Of a stretch of DNA of 6,910 nucleotides, positions 1 through 3,902 are shown piece by piece. Numbering within the stretch: the first letter of the stretch is position 1; the number at the start of each line of letters is the position of its first letter. A program made the position numbers and the translations under genes. The DNA lies in contig JACQUM010000149.1 of the NCBI GenBank assembly GCA_016210295.1, positions 1-6,910 on the forward strand, written 5' to 3'. The notes beneath the pieces are model-generated. The model saw only the letters and a program-made list of their open reading frames with translations, made no database searches and was not told where the DNA came from. This DNA comes from Chloroflexota bacterium (GTDB lineage Bacteria; Chloroflexota; Dehalococcoidia; UBA6926; JACQUM01).

Positions 1-232
1 ACCCGGCGACGATGAAGCCCAGAACGGCGTCTCCCAGGAACTCCAGGCGCTCGTTGGAGCGGTAGGACTCCTCGGGGGCTTCGTTCAGGTAAGAGCTGTG
101 GACGAGGGCCTGCTGGAGAAGGGAGCGGTCCCCGAAGGAAACGCCCAGCTTTTCCTCCAGCCCCTTCCACGGCTTCGGAGGAGGCCCGTCCTCGCCCTTG
201 GGCCCGGTCGTAGGGACCTGCTTCTCGTCCAC
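1..232 (-). CDS. rnc: Ribonuclease III, N-terminal part (cut by window edge)
   Basis: Endoribonuclease that cuts double-stranded RNA during rRNA and mRNA maturation in the cytoplasm. Only the first 77 codons are inside the window; the rest of the catalytic domain and the dsRNA-binding domain lie beyond position 1. The RNase III signature NERLEFLGDAVL is at residues 60-71, giving metal-binding and catalytic carboxylates at E61, E64 and D68 (equivalent to E. coli E38, E41 and D45). The preceding helix, with LLQQALVHSSYLNE, also fits the family. Residues 1-22 are a proline-, glycine- and charge-rich extension before the conserved fold. I chose the GTG at 232 because the only in-frame stop upstream (TAG) lies about 40 bases before it, no other start codon falls between, and a strong Shine-Dalgarno sequence stands 11 nt upstream. 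It is divergent from the tRNA nucleotidyltransferase gene. Identification is confident; the exact start is fairly sure. Confidence 0.93.
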   Translation of the reverse strand, partial: MDEKQVPTTGPKGEDGPPPKPWKGLEEKLGVSFGDRSLLQQALVHSSYLNEAPEESYRSNERLEFLGDAVLGFIVAG

Positions 233-243
233 GCCGCCGCTTT

Positions 244-248
244 CCTCC
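244..248 (-). promoter_or_regulatory. Ribosome binding site of rnc
   Basis: GGAGG (within GGGGAGG) on the minus strand, 11 nt before the GTG at 232. It is the feature that decides the rnc start, because the coding frame upstream has no alternative start codon before its stop. Confidence 0.65.
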
Positions 249-271
249 CCGTGTCCACGAGCTTTCCCATC

Positions 272-277
272 ATTCTA
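272..277 (-). promoter_or_regulatory. Possible -10 element for rnc
   Basis: TAGAAT on the minus strand matches the sigma-70 -10 consensus at five of six positions and would start a transcript about 35 nt before the rnc GTG. No convincing -35 lies at 16-18 nt. The hexamer is also part of a short box repeated upstream of dinG, so the match may reflect repeat DNA rather than a promoter. Confidence 0.3.
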
Positions 278-292
278 GCAGGGTGCTGAAAA
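273..292. repeat. Short intergenic box TTCTAGCA-N6-TGAAAA, copy 1
   Basis: On the plus strand the sequence TTCTAGCA, six variable bases, then TGAAAA occurs here and again at 6827-6846. All 14 defined bases are identical, and spacing and orientation are the same. It ends 3 bp from the palindromic repeat at 296-325. At the other site the box also adjoins the palindrome, but on its other side. This suggests parts of one intergenic mobile or palindromic repeat family. Confidence 0.5.
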
Positions 293-295
293 AGG

Positions 296-325
296 GGAGT
301 CCAGTCCCGAAGACTCGGGATTGGC
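296..325. repeat. Palindromic intergenic repeat, copy 1 (30 bp)
   Basis: GGAGTCCAGTCCCG, a four-base loop region, then CTCGGGATTGGC. The arms CCAGTCCCGA and TCGGGATTGG pair along their length with one G-T wobble. A near-identical copy lies upstream of dinG at 6794-6822; 25 of 26 bases outside the central loop are identical. It sits in the divergent region between rnc and the tRNA nucleotidyltransferase gene. It could be a REP- or MITE-like element or a shared operator; the sequence alone does not decide. Confidence 0.7.
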
Positions 326-327
326 GG

Positions 328-342
328 TCCGCCGTAGGCGGA
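328..342. repeat. Second small hairpin beside the palindromic repeat
   Basis: Perfect 6-bp arms TCCGCC and GGCGGA around the loop GTA, starting 3 bp after the palindromic repeat ends. The two hairpins stand in tandem in the divergent intergenic region. No T-run follows on either strand, so it is not a standard terminator. The second repeat site, upstream of dinG, lacks this hairpin. Confidence 0.5.
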
Positions 343-394
343 TGGGGGTTCCCTCAACATAGACACCCTGGTGGCCCAGACTCAACTTTGTCCC

Positions 395-400
395 TATGAT
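395..400 (+). promoter_or_regulatory. -10 element (TATGAT) placed for a leaderless transcript
   Basis: TATGAT matches the -10 consensus TATAAT at five of six positions. Exactly six bases separate its end from the A of the ATG at 407, so transcription would begin at or next to the start codon. No Shine-Dalgarno sequence precedes that ATG or the alternative GTG at 371, which agrees with a leaderless mRNA. No clear -35 is visible. Confidence 0.45.
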
Positions 401-406
401 AAGAGC

Positions 407-1663
407 ATGGTGCGTGAGCTAACCTCTGTCATCGAAGCGAGGTTCAGCGCTCCCCTCCTGCGGTTCGTGCGCGAGGCCGGAGGGCTGGCGGCCCAACGCG
501 GGGAAAGACTCTACCTCGTCGGCGGGATTGTCCGCGACCTCCTCATGGGCCTTCCAGCCCCCGACGTTGACCTGGTGCTGGAGGGCGATGTCGGCTCCTT
601 CGTCGGGGCCCTCCGAGAGGCGCGCCTGGGCGCGCCTCTTTCGCACTCCCAGTTCGAGACGGCGAAGCTGGAGGTAGAGGGCAAGACAGTTGACATCGCC
701 CGGGCCCGGACGGAGACGTACTCCCATCCCAGCGCCCTGCCCCAGGTGGCGCCGTCAACCCTGGAGGCCGACCTGCTCCGGCGGGACTTCTCCATCAACG
801 CCCTGGCCGCTTCGGTCCTCAGCGAGGATTTCGGGCGGGTCGTGGATGTCTGTGACGGACTGGAGGACCTGGAGAAGAAGCAGGTCCGGGCGCTCCACGA
901 GAAGAGCTTCCAGGACGACGCGACGCGCATACTGCGGGCCGTGCGATTGGAGCAGCGGCTGGGGTTCCTCCTGGAGGAGCGCACACAGGAGTGGTTGGTC
1001 CGCGATGCCTCCTATCTGGACACCATCAGCGGGGACAGGCTGCGACACGAGCTGGAGCGCCTGTGGCAGGAACAAGCACCCGAGTTGACCCTCAGCCGCC
1101 TGGACGATCTGCACGTTCTGCCTGCCCTTTACCCTGCACTGGCGTGGGACAGGGCGCTGGCCGCCTCCTTCGCCCGAGCGCGGCTGGGCACGCCCTCGGA
1201 CCTCTCCCTCTCCGCCGTCTATCTCGCCCTCCTGGGCTGCCGCATCCTGCAATCCCAGGCGGAAGGGCTCATCGCCCGGCTGAACCTTCCTCAGGGAGAG
1301 ACCAGGGCCGTTCGCGACGCCGCCCGCCTGGATGCCGTCCTGCGGGACATCGTGGAGAGGCAACCTTCGCCAGCAGCCTTCGTGGAGGAGCTGGAGGAGT
1401 TTTCCCCGGAGGCGCTCTGGGCCTGGGCCCTCACGGCGCCCGCGGAGACGGCGGTCCGGCTGCGGCGCCTGGTGCGCGACCTCCGCCACCTCCGGCCGGC
1501 TCTTCGCGGGACGGACCTCATGGAGCTGGGCGTGCCCCCGGGCCCCGCCGTCGGCGAGTATTTGCGACGGCTGCGCGCCGCCCTCCTGGACGGCCAGGCG
1601 AGGACCCTTGAGGAGGAGCGGCAGCTGGTCCTCCGCTGGCTCGCCACCGGAAAGGGCGTCTGA
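407..1663 (+). CDS. cca: tRNA nucleotidyltransferase (CCA- or A-adding, class II)
   Basis: Adds all or part of the 3'-CCA end to tRNA, from CTP and ATP, without a template. Numbered from the possible GTG start at 371, the class II nucleotidyltransferase motifs run in order. LVGGIVRDLLMG (49-60) is followed by the metal-binding pair D65 and D67 in PDVDLVL. VDIARARTETY (107-117) supplies a further Asp. RRDFSINALA (137-146) is the nucleotide-recognition region. VDVCDGLEDL (158-167) and SFQDDATRILRAVRLE (179-194) follow, then GDRLRHEL (221-228). The C-terminal tail with GTDLMELGVPPGP and EEERQLVLRWL fits the usual ending. There is no HD, CBS or DHH domain, so this is the short form. I prefer the ATG at 407 (418 aa) over the GTG at 371 (430 aa) because a -10 lies six bases before it. 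Whether it adds CCA or only A cannot be told. It is first in a probable operon with the next gene, 31 bp away. Confidence 0.9.
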   Translation: MVRELTSVIEARFSAPLLRFVREAGGLAAQRGERLYLVGGIVRDLLMGLPAPDVDLVLEGDVGSFVGALREARLGAPLSHSQFETAKLEVEGKTVDIARARTETYSHPSALPQVAPSTLEADLLRRDFSINALAASVLSEDFGRVVDVCDGLEDLEKKQVRALHEKSFQDDATRILRAVRLEQRLGFLLEERTQEWLVRDASYLDTISGDRLRHELERLWQEQAPELTLSRLDDLHVLPALYPALAWDRALAASFARARLGTPSDLSLSAVYLALLGCRILQSQAEGLIARLNLPQGETRAVRDAARLDAVLRDIVERQPSPAAFVEELEEFSPEALWAWALTAPAETAVRLRRLVRDLRHLRPALRGTDLMELGVPPGPAVGEYLRRLRAALLDGQARTLEEERQLVLRWLATGKGV

Positions 1664-1681
1664 GGCGACGAAGCGATTCGC

Positions 1682-1686
1682 AAGGG
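1682..1686 (+). promoter_or_regulatory. Ribosome binding site of the 169-aa gene
   Basis: AAGGG eight nt before the ATG at 1695. The frame is also open far upstream through the preceding gene, and a GTG stands at 1689, so this spacing decides the start. Confidence 0.45.
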
Positions 1687-1694
1687 ACGTGTGC

Positions 1695-2204
1695 ATGCGC
1701 AGGGGGGTTGATTCCGAGGGAGAGCGCGAAAAGGGCCGCCTGATCCAGGAGGGGCTCCAAGGCAGCCGCCTCAAGGGGAGGCCCCAGGAAATCCATCGTG
1801 CTCCCTTCTCCTTCTCCGTGGAGGAGGCCGTGAAAGGCGCCGTCCAGGGCCCGCCCCGCTACATCCGACCCCTGAAGCAGATCGAGGACTTGACCGACCA
1901 GGCCCTGGAGCGCCTGCGGCTCCGTTGGCGGCAGCTCGCCCAAGAGCTAAAGGAGCGGCCGGAGGCCTTCGCCGAGGCCTGGCTGGCGGCGGCCCGGCGG
2001 GAGCGCTTTTCCCGAATCAACCGGCTCATCGATCAGCACAACCGCTACTACCCCATCGAGGCCGATCTGCCCATGGACCCTCGCACCGGAGGCTATCGCC
2101 TCCGATGTGGGGGAACCTGGAAGAAGGAGCTCCTGGGCGCAGCCTGGGTACTCCGCGAGCTCCCTGCGGACCTGGGGAAGGCTCCGAAGGATTGGTACCC
2201 CTAA
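1695..2204 (+). CDS. Unrecognised soluble 169-aa protein
   Basis: I do not recognise this family. From the ATG at 1695 it would be 169 residues, soluble, with no signal peptide or membrane segment. Residues 1-45 are charged and look flexible. The stretch from YIRPLKQIEDLTD through a long Arg/Glu/Leu-rich region (about 55-95) should be helical, perhaps a helical hairpin. The most gene-like segment is RINRLIDQHNRYYPIEADLP followed by MDPRTGGYRL (about 105-135). It has conserved-looking aromatic, Asp and Pro positions, and a short WKKELLGAAWVLREL helix follows. Codon use is strongly GC-biased in third positions, like its neighbours, which supports real coding. It lies 31 bp after the tRNA nucleotidyltransferase stop, on the same strand, so co-transcription is likely. 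A link to tRNA processing is only a guess from position. Confidence 0.72.
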   Translation: MRRGVDSEGEREKGRLIQEGLQGSRLKGRPQEIHRAPFSFSVEEAVKGAVQGPPRYIRPLKQIEDLTDQALERLRLRWRQLAQELKERPEAFAEAWLAAARRERFSRINRLIDQHNRYYPIEADLPMDPRTGGYRLRCGGTWKKELLGAAWVLRELPADLGKAPKDWYP

Positions 2205-2217
2205 GGTGAAGAGACTG

Positions 2218-2955
2218 ATGCGAGTAGCGAAAAGGATGCTTAGGCATCTCGCAAAGGTAAGCAAGGCCGTTGGTATTCCGCTTGCCCAATGGCTAATAGC
2301 TCTGTACGCCACCGGGGGAGCGTTGCTACTCCCCTACGTTGCCCATGGTTTCAAGGGGCACTCCTCTTCCGCCACCGCGGTGGCGGTTTTCATTTATTTC
2401 TTCCTCGTCGCTCGATTCGCCGTGTCAAAGGGCGGCTCTCTCAGGTTTGATTGGCCCTTCACCATAGCTTTTTCAGTGTGGCTGCTATTCGCGGTCATCG
2501 GTGCCCTTTCTGCAGCCTGGTTAGAGGGATCACTCTCCCTCAACCTTGGTCTGTGGTTGTGGTGGGCGCTGTTTGGTCTGGTTCCCGCCTTGATTGAAGG
2601 CCTGTACGTGATAAGGGCGAACATCGACAAGAGGTATTTCGCCAGAGTCCACTCGAAGAGCCTGAACCCCGCGGATCTGGCTATTACACTGCAATACTTG
2701 AAGCAAATTCAGGACAAGTGGTCTTCTCAAATGAATTGGTTCACGGCCTTCTTTGTGGGGATTGGAATCACGGGCGTACTGGGTCTCTTGAATCTCAAAG
2801 TCTTCCAAGATGAGGCGAGCGCTTGGATTCTACAATGGCTTCCTATCCTTGCGTATGCCTTCGTCGGGGTTGTGCTAGGGATCTACGGCCACGCCATCTC
2901 CATCATCAACCTCGTAATCGATCGTGTTTTGGAACTGGAGCGTTCTACAGATTGA
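2218..2955 (+). CDS. Membrane protein with about six transmembrane segments, unknown function
   Basis: The product (245 aa from the ATG at 2218) is hydrophobic and I cannot assign it to a family. Apparent membrane spans are IPLAQWLIALYATGGALLL, TAVAVFIYFFLVARFAV, FTIAFSVWLLFAVIGALSA, LWLWWALFGLVPALIEGLYVI, WFTAFFVGIGITGVLGLL and LPILAYAFVGVVLGIYG. A soluble loop of about 50 residues lies between spans four and five. The N-terminus is Lys/Arg-rich (RVAKRMLRHLAK), suggesting a cytoplasmic start. A GTG at 2206 is an alternative start; the ATG has a weak AAGGTG nine nt upstream. Base composition differs sharply from its neighbours: hand-counted 60-base samples gave 45-58% GC here, against 65-83% in samples on either side. 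This suggests recent acquisition. It begins 13 bp after the preceding stop, and its 3' end overlaps the convergent glycosylase gene by 73 bp. Confidence 0.75.
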   Translation: MRVAKRMLRHLAKVSKAVGIPLAQWLIALYATGGALLLPYVAHGFKGHSSSATAVAVFIYFFLVARFAVSKGGSLRFDWPFTIAFSVWLLFAVIGALSAAWLEGSLSLNLGLWLWWALFGLVPALIEGLYVIRANIDKRYFARVHSKSLNPADLAITLQYLKQIQDKWSSQMNWFTAFFVGIGITGVLGLLNLKVFQDEASAWILQWLPILAYAFVGVVLGIYGHAISIINLVIDRVLELERSTD

Positions 2956-3902
2956 GCTCGCGCAGGGCCTGTCCTGCCCTGGAAGGCCCGGCTGCCCGGC
3001 AGCGGGCGCTCCTCCAGGGCCTGGGAGCGCTCCCAGTGGAAGATGAGCTGCTGGGCGTAGCCGCTCAACGGCCCGAAGGTCTCTCGGGCCCAGGCCGTGA
3101 TGACCTTGTCGTTCGTCTTCCTTCCCTGGAAGAACTCCCTCAGCACCCCCCGCCGCACCCACCGGTCCACCGGGAACCCCTCCCCCTTGTCCAGGGAGAA
3201 GGCCAGGATGCAGTGGGCCACCTTCGGCCCGACGCCCGGCAACGCTTGGAGCGCCGCCTCGGACTCGGAGAAAGGAAGGCTCTGCAGAGCTGCCAGGTCG
3301 AGCTCGCCTGTGGCGACCTTGCTGGCGACGGCGGCGACGGCCTTGGCTCGAAAGCCCAGGCCCAGCTGGCGTAGGCGCGCCTCTCCCAGGTCGGCCAGTG
3401 CCTCGGGGCTGGGAAAGCCGTAGACCGGGCTGTCCCTCGTTTCGATGGGCTCCCCAGCGGCCTGGGCCAGGGCTTCGACGTTTCTCCGGATGCGCGGGAT
3501 GTTGGACTGCGGGGAGAGGAGGAAGGAGACGGTGCACTCCCACGGCTCTTGGCGCAGGATGCGCAGCCCTGAGAAGGAGGCGATGGCCCGTTGCAGATAG
3601 GGATGCATCGCCAGGGCGTGGTGGACCCCGTCGATGTCCCTCTCCAGGTCCAGATACCGGACGAGGTGGGGGAGGAGGTCGTCCTCCGGCTCCGGCGAGC
3701 TCTCGACCTCCAGATAGAGGCGCTCCCCATCCCGACGAGTCGGGACGCGGAGTCGGACGGCGTTCGAGCCCAGAACGCCGCGCCACCATCCTCCTCCCTG
3801 TCCCGAGGAAGTCGGGACCTGCGGCCTCCACCGGAACGCCTGACCAGAGTCCAGGGTGGCGGCCAGGTCCAGGGGGCCAGTGAGCGGGAGGCGGGCCGTC
3901 AC
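2883..3902 (-). CDS. ogg: 8-oxoguanine DNA glycosylase/AP lyase (OGG1-type, HhH-GPD)
   Basis: Base-excision repair enzyme that removes 8-oxoguanine paired with cytosine and nicks the abasic site. Residues 1-110 resemble the OGG1 N-terminal domain (DLAATLDSGQAFRWR, then the GVLGSNAVRLR strands). The HhH-GPD domain follows, with SPQSNIPRI (130-138) as the Asn-containing minor-groove region. The helix-hairpin-helix LPGVGPKVA (221-229) carries the catalytic K227, and PVDRW (244-248) has the catalytic D246. GYAQQLIFHW (281-290) matches the usual end of the fold. An odd Arg/Ser-rich tail of about 45 residues follows, and its last 24 codons are antisense to the membrane gene. Two Val-Pro-Thr loops (29-34 and 53-59) are encoded by palindromes. 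The GTG start overlaps the dinG stop as GTGA, with GGGAGG nine nt upstream, so translational coupling is likely. AlkA-type glycosylase is the alternative, less likely given the N-terminal domain. Confidence 0.9.
   Translation of the reverse strand: MTARLPLTGPLDLAATLDSGQAFRWRPQVPTSSGQGGGWWRGVLGSNAVRLRVPTRRDGERLYLEVESSPEPEDDLLPHLVRYLDLERDIDGVHHALAMHPYLQRAIASFSGLRILRQEPWECTVSFLLSPQSNIPRIRRNVEALAQAAGEPIETRDSPVYGFPSPEALADLGEARLRQLGLGFRAKAVAAVASKVATGELDLAALQSLPFSESEAALQALPGVGPKVAHCILAFSLDKGEGFPVDRWVRRGVLREFFQGRKTNDKVITAWARETFGPLSGYAQQLIFHWERSQALEERPLPGSRAFQGRTGPARAQSVERSSSKTRSITRLMMEMAWP
3021..3036. repeat. Perfect 16-bp palindrome in the glycosylase 3' coding region
   Basis: CTGGGAGCGCTCCCAG is fully self-complementary. 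It lies 66 bp after the membrane gene's stop, within codons for the conserved HWERSQ region of the glycosylase. Two smaller inverted repeats (2963-2981 and 2991-3003) lie just before it. It encodes an ordinary protein segment, so it may be chance in GC-rich coding sequence, or may help end convergent transcription. Confidence 0.35.
3730..3745. repeat. Palindromic core repeat inside the glycosylase gene, copy A
   Basis: TCCCGACGAGTCGGGA has 7-bp arms (TCCCGAC and GTCGGGA) around a two-base loop. On the coding strand it reads GTC CCG ACT CGT CGG GAT, giving Val-Pro-Thr-Arg-Arg-Asp at residues 53-58. This is a loop just after the RLR strand of the N-terminal domain. The core matches the intergenic palindromes at 296-325 and 6794-6822. 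Confidence 0.5.
3800..3818. repeat. Palindromic core repeat inside the glycosylase gene, copy B
   Basis: 7-bp arms GTCCCGA and TCGGGAC enclose a five-base loop. On the coding strand it reads GTC CCG ACT TCC TCG GGA C, giving Val-Pro-Thr-Ser-Ser-Gly at residues 29-34. This is a loop right after the conserved GQAFRWR motif. Its first nine coding bases are identical to those of the copy at 3730-3745 and are read in the same phase. Confidence 0.5.

Noticed and set aside
296..325. CRISPR repeat
   Set aside because: Only two intergenic copies exist, about 6.5 kb apart, with no regular spacers and no cas genes.
85..366. Open frame of 93 codons on the minus strand over the rnc start
   Set aside because: It overlaps rnc in another frame, gives an Arg/Ser/Pro-rich product typical of a GC-rich shadow frame, and reads through the palindromic repeats.
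2107..2217. Longer N-terminus of the membrane protein starting at 2107
   Set aside because: It would overlap about 100 bp of the preceding gene in another frame. The extra residues are Arg/Gly/Ser-rich shadow sequence, and the composition change begins only after 2204.
3073..3093. Inverted repeat GGCCCGA/TCGGGCC in the glycosylase gene, similar to the palindromic core
   Set aside because: It encodes the conserved-looking ARETFGPLSGYAQQ region, so it is probably native sequence. The arms (GGCCCGA) also differ from the TCCCGA core.
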